From the NCBI GenBank assembly GCA_050013075.1, contig JBEKFZ010000064.1, forward strand, positions 1 through 24,147: a DNA stretch of 24,147 bases, read 5' to 3'. This DNA is from JBEKIK01 sp050013075 (GTDB taxonomy: Bacteria > Planctomycetota > Planctomycetia > Pirellulales > Thermoguttaceae). Positions 1 to 12,800 of this stretch are shown here, in pieces; the stretch's first letter is position 1, and the number at the start of each line of letters is the position of its first letter. A program made the translations under genes and the position numbers. The notes beneath the pieces were generated by a model. It did not search any database and was not told the origin of the DNA. It saw only the letters and a program-made list of their open reading frames with translations.

Positions 1-890
1 ACATGTAGCCGGCCAAGTAATACGTGCCCGCGGCCAGGCCGGTAGTATCCCAAGCGTACGTTCCGGTGCCGTTGGCGGCGGCGACCTTGCCGATCTCGAT
101 CCATTTTTCATTGCCGTTCCAGGTCGTATCAACGTCGTAGCACAGGCTTACTGAGCCGCTGGTCGGGGCGTTGGCAATCGTCCAATTTATGGCTGCCGAT
201 TGACCCGCGGTGTATGCGCTCGTGCCGGGACTGGTCAATGCGAACGTCGGTGTAAGAACCGAAATCATAACCGGCGTGCCCAACCTGGAATAAGTGGGAG
301 TTTTAGTCGTTTTATCGTACATGTATCCGGCCAAGTAATACGTGCCCGCGGCCAGACCGGTAGTATTCCAAGTGTACGTTCCGCTGCCGCTGGCGGCGGC
401 GACCTTGCCGATCTCGATCCATTTTTCATTGCCGTTCCAGGTCGTATCAACGTCGTAGCACAGGCTTACTGAGCCGCTGGTCGGGGCGTTGGCAATCGTC
501 CAATTTATGGCTGCCGATTGACCCGCGGTGTATGCGCTCGTGCCGGGACTGGTCAATGCGAACGTCGGTGTAAGAACCGAAATCATAACCGGCGTGCCCA
601 ACCTGGAATAAGTGGGGGTACTAGTAGATTTGTCGTACATGTATCCGCTGACGTAATACGTGCCCGCGGCCAGGCCGGTAGTATCCCAAGTGTACATTCC
701 GCTGCCGTTGGCGGCGGTGACCTTGCCGATCTCGATCCATTTTTCGTTGCCGTTCCAGGTCGTATCAACGTCGTAGCACAGGCTTACTGAGCCGCTGGTC
801 GGGGCGTTGGCAATCGCCCACGTGATAGTGATTGTTTGACCGTTGACGTACGTGCCCTTGGTTGGAGTCAACAACGTGAAGGTCGGCGTT
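1..890 (-). repeat. Near-identical 318-bp tandem repeats encoding Kre9-like Ig-fold domains
   Basis: Three units of 318 bp (106 residues) are visible at about 890-573, 572-255 and 254-1, the last cut by the window edge. Each encodes TFALTSPGTSAYTAGQS, INWTIANAPTSGSVSLCYD, NGNEKWIEIGKV, a TW-x-TTGLAAGTYYLAGYMYD strand and a linker ending MISVL. The pattern matches Kre9/KNH-type Ig-like domains common in planctomycete secreted proteins. The second and third units differ at only a few bases, so the duplication is recent or homogenised. The first unit is more diverged at its start. Confidence 0.85.
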
Positions 891-3800
891 CCGGTGGTTG
901 TTGTGGTACCGGAGGAATTGTTCGGATCGATTCCGAATATCCCCGTAGTGACGGCGGCGCTGCTGCCGCCCGTGGTCGCGTAACTGGATAGATTGAGGGC
1001 GACAATACGGCTGTAGATTCCGGTGCTATTGGCGTCCGGGCCGACCCAAACCACGATGAAATCGCCGTCCGAATCCATGGCCACTTCGGACAAAACTTGA
1101 TTGCCCGCCACTGTGCTGTTAATGCGGAATTCACCCAGTGTGACGCCGGAGGAATCGACGTAATTCAAGCCGTCGGCGTTGAAAATCCGGGCATAAATTC
1201 CATAATCTCCGGCCTGATCGTTGTCTTGTCCGTAGGCAGTCCAGGTAACAACGAACGTTCCGGCGTCGTCCGCGCTAACGGACGGCTGATATTGCCAATT
1301 TGGCGTTGTTTGATTGACGAGGCGCTCTTTTAAGTCGAGAGCGGCGCCGGCGGAATTGTACCTGCGGGCGTATACGCCGTAACCGCTGCCGTCCTGTCCG
1401 AAGCTCGACCAAACGACGATGAAGTCGCCGGCGGAATCCATGGCCACTTTGGGAGTGACTTGTGCGTCGGTTGTGTAAGTATTGATGCCGAATTCGCCTC
1501 CCAAGCGAGTGGCGGAGGAGTTATATCGCTGCCCATAAATTCCCCAGGAAGAGCCGTCCTGCTGGTCGCTCTGCCAGACGATGACGAAGTTTCCGTTGGA
1601 ATCCATGGCCACGTCCGAGTTTTCCTGCCAATAGGCGGTGGTGGAGTTTACCTGGAATTCATTGTTCAATGCCGTGCCGAGTTTGTTGAAGCGGCGGGCG
1701 TAAATTCCCCCACCGCTGCCGTCCTGGCCGACACTGGTCCAAGTGACGACGAAATCGCCGTTGTCGTCCATTGCCACGGCCGGATAGTTTTGATCGCTGG
1801 TCGTATATTGATTGACGCGGAATTGAGTGCTTAGCGCGGTGCCTGAGTAATTGTAAATTCTGGCATATACGCCCGATATGTCGGCGCCGACGCCCGCCCA
1901 AACCACCACGAAGTCGCCCTCGGAATCCATTGCCACGTCCGGCTGGTTCTGGTTTCCCGGTGTATACGAACAAACCGTGAATTGGGCCCCCACCTTGGTG
2001 CCGTACTTGTCGTACCTTTGACCCGCGATATCGGTTCCGTTTGCCGTGGTGTCTGTTACCCAGACCACCACGTATTCGCCCAAGGAATCCGTGGCCACGG
2101 CCGGGGTGGTTTGCGTGCCGGCGGTGATGGTATTCACCAGTTGGTCGGTTTGAGTGGTTGTGGGATTTCCGGGGGGAGTTACGGTGATGGGCACGGAAGC
2201 CGAGGCCGAGGTATTGGTGTTCACGGTGAAATCGAATACCCAAGTTCCGCCGGGCGTGCCGTCCATATTGCCGTCCAAGGCGTTGTTCGATGTATCATAT
2301 ACGTTGTCGGATAAAGTCAGCACGTAGGCGCCTGAAAGGAGGGCCTGACTGCCCGAGGTGTTGGAATCGCCATCCAGGGTGACCACCGCCTCGTACTTTC
2401 CACTTGGCGCGGAGCTAAGTCCCAGGGTATATGTCTCGTTTAAGCCGAATTTTACGGAGTATATGCCGCTGGACAAAACCATGCCGTCCTTGGTGAGCGT
2501 CCAATTATTCAGATTGGTCACGCTGTTTGCCCCGCCCGGGCCGCCGGTCGTCGAGAGATTCTCATCGAAGGTAATTACAATCTTGGTTACATTGCCGGTA
2601 AACGTCGCGTTGTCGTAGACCTGCACGAGCTTGGAGGTAGTAGACGAGAGATTGTCTATTTCCGTCACGAAAGCGCCGGTGGTATCCTTGGTTTGTTGGT
2701 AAAGCTGCATGAACACGCCTTGCGAATCGGCCTGGCCGGTTTGATTGCCGTACCCGCTCCAGACCACGACGAAATCGCCGTTGGCGTCCATGCCGACCGC
2801 CGGATAACGTTGATTTCCGGAGGTGGTGGTGTTTACCAGGAATTCGGCGCCGATCTTCCCGTTGGCGCCCAGGGACGTATCGACCCCGATAAGCGAGGTG
2901 CGTGCGTAACGCTGGGCATAGATGCCGTAACTGTTGGCCTTTGTTGACGGCTGATCCTGGTAGCTCTCCCAGGTCACGGCGAAATCGCCCGCGGCGTCCA
3001 TAGCAACCTGTGAATGTTGCTGATTATTGGCGGTGGTGGTGTTGACCAGGAATTCGTTGCTGGCCGCCATTCCGTCGGAGTTGAAACGACGGGCGTAAAC
3101 GCCGTTTTCGCCGTTCACGCCGGCCCCGTAACCGCTGCCGCCCCCGTCCTGGCCGTAACTGGTCCAAGTGACCACGAAGTCGCCGTTGGCGTCCAAGGCC
3201 ACGTCGGACCATTTTTGCGAACCGGTGGTGGTCTGATTGACTAGCATTTCCGGACCGCCGCCGCTGGAGGTCACGGCATTGATCCAGTTGGCGTAAGTGG
3301 ACACGCAGGTGTCGAAACTAAGTTCGCCGAAGGATGAATCGGTCGTGCTGTTCACGTCGGCCGAAGTGGTAACGCCGGCGGTGACTATCGCCACGAGCTT
3401 TCCGTTGATGAAACATGGGCCGCCGGAATCGCCTTCCGCCGAATTCGCCTCCAAGTTGCCTAAACCCAAGTCATTAATGCCGAGAAGCACGCCCAAGGCG
3501 TCGTTGGCCGCCAAGCCGTCGTCAAAATCGTAAACTAGAACATTTGAAGTCCAAGCGGCGTAAATTTCATTGGCGGTCGCCTCGTATTTGTTTTCGCCTT
3601 CCCGCTTGGTTCCATAAGCCAGGGTAGCGCCGGTGTTGCCGGTGCCGGAAAGCCCATAACCGTAGAATTCGAATACCTGGCCGATAATGCTGTTTTCAGA
3701 CCCCGTGTAAATATCATACCCGGTTACGCCGGTCGGCGCGACTTGGGACAATGTAATGATGGCCATGTCGGGAGTGTACATCCCATTGCCCGTGTAATTG

Positions 3801-6800
3801 GGATTGACGGTCACCATTTTGGCCTTGATCGTCACATTGCCGGTGGCCAAGTTGAAAGTAACGTAAACATTGTTGGTAACAAGTTGATTGGTGCCCGCAT
3901 AACACACCACGTGTGCCGCGGTAATTACGTGGTAACGATCGGTCAGCAGAACGCCCGATCCATATCCATAGTTTTCGGTGTATATCGATACGATGCCGTC
4001 GGCGCCCGTGCCCGCGACCACGACGTGATTGGCCGGATTGTCGGTTGTCACGACTTTATTGGTAACCTGGGAATCCAATTTAGACGTGGCTGTCGTCAAC
4101 GATTTGGAGGACGATTCGTAATAAGCGTTAGAAACGAGTTGCTTGCAGTAGATGTTCGACTGCCAGGCGCTATCGCCGTCCTGTCCGTAACTGGTCCAGG
4201 ATATCACGAAATTGCCGTCGTCGCTGGCCGCTATGGCGGGATCTATCTGATCGTTGGCCGTGGTGTCGTTCACTCGGATTTCGCTGGATACGCCGTTCAC
4301 CTGCGTGGTGATTTTGATGGCCGCGCCGGATGAGCCGCTCAAGTCGTAATGGTCCAGCGTGATCTGGGGCACGTACATATCGCTGTAGCTTCCCACGAAA
4401 GTCACCAGGATGGTCGAGGTGGAAAGGACCGTCACATTCACCGAAGCGCCCATGTACTGCATGGCGGCTTGGATTTTGGCTGCCAGGGTGGCATCTGCTT
4501 TGCCGGATACGGTGATATCGGAGCTTGTGTCGTTCAGAGTGCTGGAGTAGCCTTCCCAGTGCAGGGCGAAGGTGCCGGTCGGATTGCCGACCAAGGTGAT
4601 CAACTGCGCATCGTTGGTGCCGCCCAGCCTGTCGCCGGCCGGGCTGTAACGCTGGGCGTATATGCCGTAGCCGCTGCCGTCCTGATTTAAACTTTGCCAG
4701 ACGATAATGAAGTCGCCCGTGGCGTCCATGGCTACGCTCGAGTTGCGCTGAATGTTATTGGTTTCGGTGTTGACCCTGAATTCGTCGCCATACGTCATCG
4801 TGCCCAGTGCGTCGTGGTAGCATCGGGCAAAGACGTCCCAACTCGTGGACGTGCCGGACGGATTGTTTTTGTCACTGGACCAGGTGACGACGAAATCGCC
4901 GTCCCCGTCCATGGCCACGGCCGCCTGGGCTGCGTAAGCGTCGGAGGAGACGAGTATTTCACCCGTTTTCGCGCTGCCCGATGAGTTGTACACCCTGGCG
5001 TAAACGCCCGAACCATCGCTGATCCAGGCCGCCACGTAATCTCCCTTGCCGTCGCTGGCCACGGCCCGTTGACTGGCGGTTGTGCTCTGGTTGCCGCTTG
5101 TAGTGGTGTTGACTAGGGTTTCCGTGCTACTGTGCAGGGTGAAAGTCATTGATTGCGTCGTCACGCTGCCGTTGGGGTTCAATGCCGTGCTCTGCAACGG
5201 ATTGCCGGCCTTGTCGCGCACCGAGTTGAGGATCACGAGTTGGTATTGTCCGTCGGTTATCGGAGTGGTTAGGTGGATTGTGGCGATATACTTATTGGTG
5301 TTGGTATCCAAACAGTACGTGATGCTGGAAATGTCCCCCTGCACCACTAGGCCGTCTTTCACCAGTTGGTAATTCGCCACATTGGTGACGCTGCCGGTCC
5401 CCGTGGTCATCATGGCCTCGTCAAACACCACTTGGATTGTCGAAACCGGCAGAGAGATTTGATTATTGGATTCGACGCGGCTGCCGTCGGGCAGGAGGAA
5501 CTCAATCGCCATCGGTCCGACGGTGTCGGTCGTGCTGGTGAAACGGCGAGCGAAAATGCCGCTGGAATCTCCCACCCCGTTGCCGCTCCACACTACGATG
5601 TAACTCCCATCGGGCGTCATGCCGATGGTGGGGGAACTCTGGGTGCCGGAAAGCGTGTAGTTTACCGTGGTTCCGATGTCGGTGGGCAATCCCTCGATAT
5701 TCGGAGAGTAACTGGAAGAGTAGAAGTTGCGCACGAAAACGCCGCTGGTATCGTGTTGGGTCGGCAAGTACGTCGTCGTCGGGCCCCAAGTAGCTCCATT
5801 GCCGCTCCACACCACGGCCAAATTGCCGTTCCCGTCAATGGCCAGCGAGGGATTGATTTGCTCGCCGTTGGTGTATTGATCTTCAATGGTCTCAGTCGCA
5901 TCATACACGGTATCGACGTAATTGGCGTTATGATCGCCGGTCGTCATCGGGGCCCCGTTCGCGGCAAAGCGGCGGTAATAGATGCCGAAACTATCGGCGC
6001 GATCTTGTTTATTAGGCGAGGTATAATCTTTGTCGGCATCCAGAGTACCGGCAGGAGTAACGTCGTTGTCTTCGAAGCTTTCCCATGCGACGATGAAGTT
6101 CCCGCTGCTATCCATGACGACGGAGGGATTGCGTGCGGTCTTCATATAATCGCTGACCGTATAGATTCCATAATAGTCGCAAGGCAATTGATGATCGTCA
6201 GGCCAGTCGGCGATGAAATTCTGATATGCTCCATTAATCGGCTGCCGGCTGCCGTCGATGCGGAACTCAAGATTGTTGTTGCCCTGTTGATCGTTGCCGG
6301 CGGCATGGACGCGGGCATTCCCTTGGGCGTCGAACATGCGAGCCATAATATACGAATCCCAGTTATAGCCGTCGCTATTCCAAAAAGCCTGTTCCCACAC
6401 GACCACGAAGTTGCCGCTGTTATCCATGGCCGCGGCTGGGTTCACTTCGTCTCCCGTCCCGCTGGGAAGGTCAACGGAATTGACGCGGAACTCGCTGCCG
6501 ACTTTTTGGCCGTCGTAATTATAAATTTGGGCGTGGATATCGTTGAAGTAGCTGAGCGTTTGGGCTTTGCTGGCCCAGACGATCACGAAATTGCCGTAAT
6601 CGTTCATGGCCACGTAGGGCGAGATCTGATCGCCGGTGTAATTCGTGTTGACTTGGATTTCCCCGCCGACTTTTTTGCCCACGGAATTGAAGCGCTGGGC
6701 ATAAATGCCCCAACTGCCGTCGGCATCCTGGCCCTGGCTCGTCCAGGTCACCACGAAGTCTCCTACGGCGTCCATGGCTATCGACGGATCGATCTGATTG

Positions 6801-9800
6801 CCCTTGGTGTACGTGTTTACCAAGACATCCGCGGTCAGCGGGTTGTTGTTGGAGTCGTAAAGCCGCACGTACACGCCCGCGCCATTGGGATCGCTGGTAT
6901 CGTCTTGGCCGAAGGATGTCCAAACCACGGCAAAATCGCCTTTATGATCCACGGCCAGGGAATGAGTGGACTTGTCGGTGGCAATGTTGTAAGAGCCGTA
7001 ATCGACGAGTCCGGTGGTTTGGGTGTATTGCGTGTCCGATTTTCCGGATTCATCCACGCCGTCGACGCGCAACTCGCCCCCGCTCTGCGCCGAGCCCACG
7101 GTAAAGAGTTTGCTGAAGCTCTGGCCCGAGGTCACAAAGGCCGTGGTGTACATCGGATTGCTCTGGGCAGCGGAATTATCGATGACGTTGCCCTTCAGCA
7201 CCAATTGATACTGGCCGGACGCCAATGCGCTTGCGCCTCCGGAGATCCCGTTCCCGCTGAGATAGACGGTGGCTTCGTATTTGTGCGTATCCGGATTGTA
7301 GGCGAAGGTCACGTTGTAGATTGCGCCGATGATTTCGCTGCCGTTGTGATACAAGGCCCAATTCGAGGAATTGATGATGCTGTTCACGCCGCTGGTCCCA
7401 GTGCCCAGGTACATGTTCTCGTCGAAGACCACGATCAGTTCCGTCACCGACGTGGTCGAGGAAATGGCGTCGTTATCCATGATCCGCGTGCCGTCGGGCA
7501 GGAGTACGTCGCTGATGATCGCCCCGACGGTGTCCGTCCGCGGCGCGCTGGCCGCCGTGACCGTTTTGTAAATCAACGTCTTGCTGCTGTTGGTGGTGTC
7601 TGGGCCAGTAAACACGATTACCACGTCGCCGACGGCGTCGCTGCCAACCGATGCAATATACTGATTGCCGACGGTTGCCACGTTGGCCCGGGTCTCGCCG
7701 CCGACCTTGGCGGCAATCCTATATGTAGGATCGTAGCTGAAGCGTTGATAGAACACGCCGGCGCCGGAGGTATCGCTCTGACCGATCCGGTTGCCGTACC
7801 CGCTCCAGGCAACCACAAATCCGCCGTTGTAATCCACGGCAACCGACGGATATTGCTGATCGCCCTGCATCGTGGAGTTGACGGCTATGTCAAGCTGCCA
7901 GGGAAGCACGAATGGCAGAAAGTCCGTATTAGTAGTGGGATTGGTGTCATAGAAGGTTAGAGTGGTGGCTTTGATTTCCCAACCATTGCCGTCCGGCAGC
8001 ATGGATTGATATACAAGAACGATATTGTCGCCGTCGGGCGAGGTGGCGATATCGGGATATCTATAATTTATATTGGTAGGCTCGGCTAATCCAAGATAGT
8101 TGTAAAAATATCCCATATTGAATTCCGGTTCCGTGGGGTTACCCTCGGGACTAAATATGCGGATAAAGATGTCGTGATTGGTGGAGACCATGCCCTGGCC
8201 TTCAAAGGCGACCACAAACCAACCGTTGTCCATCAGGGCCGCGCTGGAATGATATTGATCGCCGGCGGTAGTGGTGTTCACCTGGAATTCCGGAATCACC
8301 ACTTCTCCGAAAGAGTTGTATTTGGCGGCGTACACGCCGTAACCGTAGCCCGCCTTGCCGCTGTTCTCCTCCCCGTAGCTCGACCATGTGATCACGAAAT
8401 CGCCCTGGGTGTCCATGGACACGTTCGACCACTTCTGAGGGCCGGCGGTGTGGGTATTTACACGGAATGCGCTGTACTCGCTCTCCGAGGCGATTGGATT
8501 GACGTATAGCACATTGGTGCCGGTGCTGGCGTTGTAGTACACGCCCTTGATCAATCCCAGGGCGTTGAAGCGGCGGGCATAAATGTCCGCATCTCCGGTC
8601 GTGCTGTTGTATTCGGTCCAAGTCACGACAAAGTCGCCGTCGGCGTCGCAGGCCACGGTGGCGAAGCGTTGAGTATCGCTGAGGTGCGTGGTGTCGACCG
8701 CCAACACCGGCGCCGCGTTGGAATCTATCGTACCGAGGTAATTACCGCTTGAATCGACCCAAGGCAGGTCGGCCGCGGTCCCGTCGGCCTTGAAGATTTG
8801 GTAGTAAACTCGATCGTGTTTCAGGGTCGTATCGTAGGCCGTCCAAACAACGATGTGATCCCCGTCGGCGTCGACCGCCACTGCACCGGGAGTTTCGGGG
8901 TAAGTTCGGCCGTTGCTCTGACTTGTACTGCCGCTTACCACGTTGCCCACCGGATCATCAACGGTGCCGCCCTGGCCCAGGACATCGATGGTAAAGTTGA
9001 AAACGTAATTCCCCCCGTTCGCGCCGTCCAGGTTGCCGTCCAAATAGTTGCCGAATATGTCCTGAACTTTATCGGAAATCGTCAGTACGTATGTTCCTTG
9101 GCCAAGGGCCTGATTGCCGGAAAGCGCGATGTTGCCGTCGAAGGTCACCACGGCTTCGTACTTGCCGCTCGCGGTGGACGACAGCCCCAACGTGTAGGCT
9201 TCGTTCAGGCCGAATTTCACCGATGCCACGCCGTTTACAATTGTTGAGCCGTTCTGGGTGATCGTCCAGTTGTTAGGATTCAGCACGCTGTTAACACCGC
9301 CGGTGGTGCCGACCGTGGAAAGGTTTTCGTCAAACTCGATCACGAATTTCGTGACGCTGCTGGTCATCATCGCGTTGTCGTAGATTTTGCTCAGCGTGGT
9401 CGCGCCAGTGCTATTCAACACGTCGGTGACAAAGGGTCCGGCGGTGTCGGCTTTTAACTCGTAACGTTGCAAGAACACGCCTTGGTTGTCTGTAACGCTG
9501 GTCAGGGCGTCTTTGCCGTTGCCGCTCCAAACCGCGACCAGGTCGCCGTTGGCGTCCAAGGCGATCGAGGGATAGCGCTGGTCGCCGTACGTGGTGGAAT
9601 TCAAGCGGAATTCGTTGCCGATCTCGCCGTTTGTGCCCAAGGACGTGTTCACGCCGATCTGCGAAGTGCGGGCGTATCGCTGAGCGTAGATGCCGTAGCT
9701 GTTGGGGCTGTCCGCCAGGCCGCTGCTTACGGACGGCCGGTCCTGGTAGCTTTCCCAAACGATGGTAAAGTCGCCCGCGGCGTTCATCGACGCTTGCGAA

Positions 9801-12800
9801 TGTTGCTGGTTGTAGGTGGTAAAGGTATTGACTTTGAATTCGTTGCTTTGGGCAGTGGCTTGCGAATCGAAGCGGCGGGCATAAACGCCGTTCTCGCCGC
9901 TCACGCCGGCCCCGTAACCGCTGCCGCCCCCGTCCTGGCCGTAACTGGTCCAGGACACGACGAAATCGCCGTCCGCGTCCAAGGCCACCGAGGACCATTG
10001 TTGAACGCCGGCCGTGGTCTGGTTGACGAGAAACTCCGGGCCCGAGCCGCTGCTCACCATGGAGTTGATCCAATCGGCGTATGTGGACACGCAGGTGTCG
10101 AAACTAAATTCGCCGAAGGACGAATTGGTCGTGCTGTCCACGTCGGCGGCACAGGTGACCCCGGCCGTGACAATCGCCGCGATCTGTCCGTCGATGAAGC
10201 ACGGGCCGCCGGAGTCGCCTTCCGCCGAATTCGCTTCCAAGTTGCCTAAACCCAAGTCATTAATGCCGAGATACATACCACATGCGTCGTTGGCCGCCAA
10301 GCCGCTATCAAAGTCGTATACAAGGATATTTGAACTCCAATTAGAGACCAGTTCATCGGCGGTTGCCTCGTATTTGTTTTCGCCTTCCCGCTTGGTTCCA
10401 TAACCCAGGGTGGCGCCGGTGGCGCCGGTGCCGGAAAGCCCATAACCGTAGAATTCGAATACTTGGCCGATAATGCTGCTTTCGGTACCCGTGTAAATCT
10501 CATATCCGGTTACGCCGGCCGGCGCGATTTGGGACAATGTAATGATGGCCATGTCGGGACTTCTCATCGAGTCGCCGGTGAAATTGGGATTGACGGTCAC
10601 CATTTTGGCCTTGATCGTCACATTGCCGGAGGTCAAATTGAAAGTAACGTAAACATTGTTGGTAACAAGTTGATTGGTGTTTGCATAACACACCACGTGC
10701 GCTGCGGTAATTACGTGGTAACGATCGGCCAGCAGAACGCCCGATCCATATCCATAGTCTTCGGTGTATATCGATACGATGCCGTCGGCGCCGGTGCCCG
10801 CGGTCACGACGTGATTGGCCGGATCGTCGGTTGTCACGACTTTATTGGTAACCTGGGAATCCCATTCGGACGTGGCTGTACTCAATGATTTGGAGGTCGT
10901 TTCGTAATAAGTGTTGGAAACAAACTGCTTGGCGTAGATGTTCGATTCCCAGGCGTTGTCGCCGCTCTGGCCGTAACCGGTCCAAGTTATGACGAACGAG
11001 CCTTGTTCGCTCATCGCCACCGAAGGATCCATCTGGTCGTTCGCGGTCGTGTCGTTGACCTGTATCGCGCCGGACACGCCCTCCACCTGTGTGACGATGC
11101 TGATCCGCACGCCGGCGTCGCCGGTCAGGCTGGAGGAGCTTACCGTGATTAGCGGCTCGTCCGTGCTGGCGTCCGAATCTATAAAGGTTACCAGAACGTC
11201 CGTGGAAGAAGAGGCCGTTACGGTGACCGCCGCGCCCATGGCCGTCATGGCGGCTGCGATCTGGTCCAAAAGCGACTGGGTCAAAAGGTTGTTGGGATCG
11301 GTCGGCAGCGTGATTTTGGTGGTGCTCACGACGCCGTTCCAACTCAGGTAAAAGTAGCCTTGCGGCCGGCCGATGAAAGTGATTACTTGTTCCTCGTTGG
11401 TGCCGCCCAACTCCACTCCGGCCGGGCTGTAACGCTGCGCATACACGCCGTACCCGCTGCCGTCCTCGCCCATGCTCTGCCAGGTAATGACAAAGTCGCC
11501 GTCCGCGTCCATCGCCACGCCGGGGTGAGTCTGAATGTCATTCTTATAAGATCTATTGACCAGGAACTCGCTATCGTTCGGGCCGGCCCGCGCGCCGGTC
11601 GCGTCGTACATCCGGGCGTACACGTCCCAGCTTGTGCCCACTGTGTCGTTCGGATCGTTTTTGTTGGTCGACCAGGTCACCACGAAATCGCCGTCGCCGT
11701 CCATCGCCACCGAGGCCGTAGCCCCGCCCGTGGTCACCCCTGACGGAAATTGATATACGTCGGAGGCAACCAGAATCTCGTTGTTCGTCCAGGCGAGGCC
11801 CGTGGCTGGATTGATTACCGTTTCCACGGTGATGGTCGATACGCGGGTAGTGCCGACTAGCGTCCAAGTGGTCGTGTACATCTTGGCGTACACGGATTCA
11901 TAGCCGGTGGTGGAGTCCGTGCTGGTCCACACGACGACGTAGTCGCCCTCGCCGTCGCTGGCTACGGCCTGCTGGCCGGGCGAAGTGGCCTGGTTTCCGG
12001 CCGTGGTCAGGTTTACCAGCGTTTCCGTGCCTGTAAGCGCCGCCACGTCGAAGGAGCGGCTGAAGGAGCTGCCGTTTATGTTGTAGCCCGTCCGGCCCAA
12101 GGGATTTCCCGCCACGTCTTTCAGCGAGTTTAGAGCCACGATTTGATACTGCCCGTTGGCCAAGGCGGTGATGCCGGCGCTGGCCCCGTTGCCGTCGAAG
12201 AACAGGATTGCCTCGTACTTGTTGCTGGCAATGGTCGATAGCCCCCAGTCATAAGCCGCATTCAGGCCGTAAACGATTTTGTAGATTCCCCCCTTAATCT
12301 GCACGCCGTCCTTCATCAAGGCCCAGTTGCTGGTGTTGGTTACGCTGCCGGTGCCCGAGGTCATCATCTGCTCGTCGAAAGTCACCACCAGATACTGCAT
12401 CGATTGCGTAACCTCCGCCCCGTTTTTCAGGCGCGTTCCGTCGGTCAGGATAAAATCGGTGACCAGCGGGCCGGCCGTGTCCGTGCTCTCCGTGTACGTG
12501 CGAAAGTGGATGCTGGTTCCCAACGCTTCCGAGAAGTCCCGGTTATAGTCAGCCGTGTGCAACACGCCGTTCGAATCATAGTAGGTCGAGTTTTGCAACG
12601 TGCCGTTCGAATATTGATCGGATTGGGTCCACACCACGACGAAATTCCCGCTTGGCCCCATGCCAATTGAAGCGTATTCCTGCAGCGTGCCCGTAGTCGC
12701 GGCGGTTTCAACGGCCAACTGAAGCGGAAGAGCGTTAGCGCTGCCGACCTTCATGGAAAAAGGCGTGTATGGAGTCAAACTTATAGCCGTTTGATTGTGC

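Noticed and set aside
1..890. CRISPR-like direct repeats
   Set aside because: The 318-bp periodicity is fully coding and encodes Ig-like domains; there are no short repeats with unique spacers.
1659..2243. Minus-strand frame of 194 codons with basic, Q/R/G/H-rich sequence
   Set aside because: Shifted frame inside the giant gene; composition is typical of out-of-frame repeat translation.
5366..7960. Long plus-strand frame of 864 codons
   Set aside because: It is antisense to the giant gene in exact codon register, starts at no ribosome-binding site, and its sequence (many VxVHGxGRI-type runs) is the mirror image of the VAMDxxGDFVVTW repeat.
9467..10249. Plus-strand frame of 260 codons
   Set aside because: Same antisense register over VAMD repeats and the trypsin C-terminus; no independent protein family pattern.
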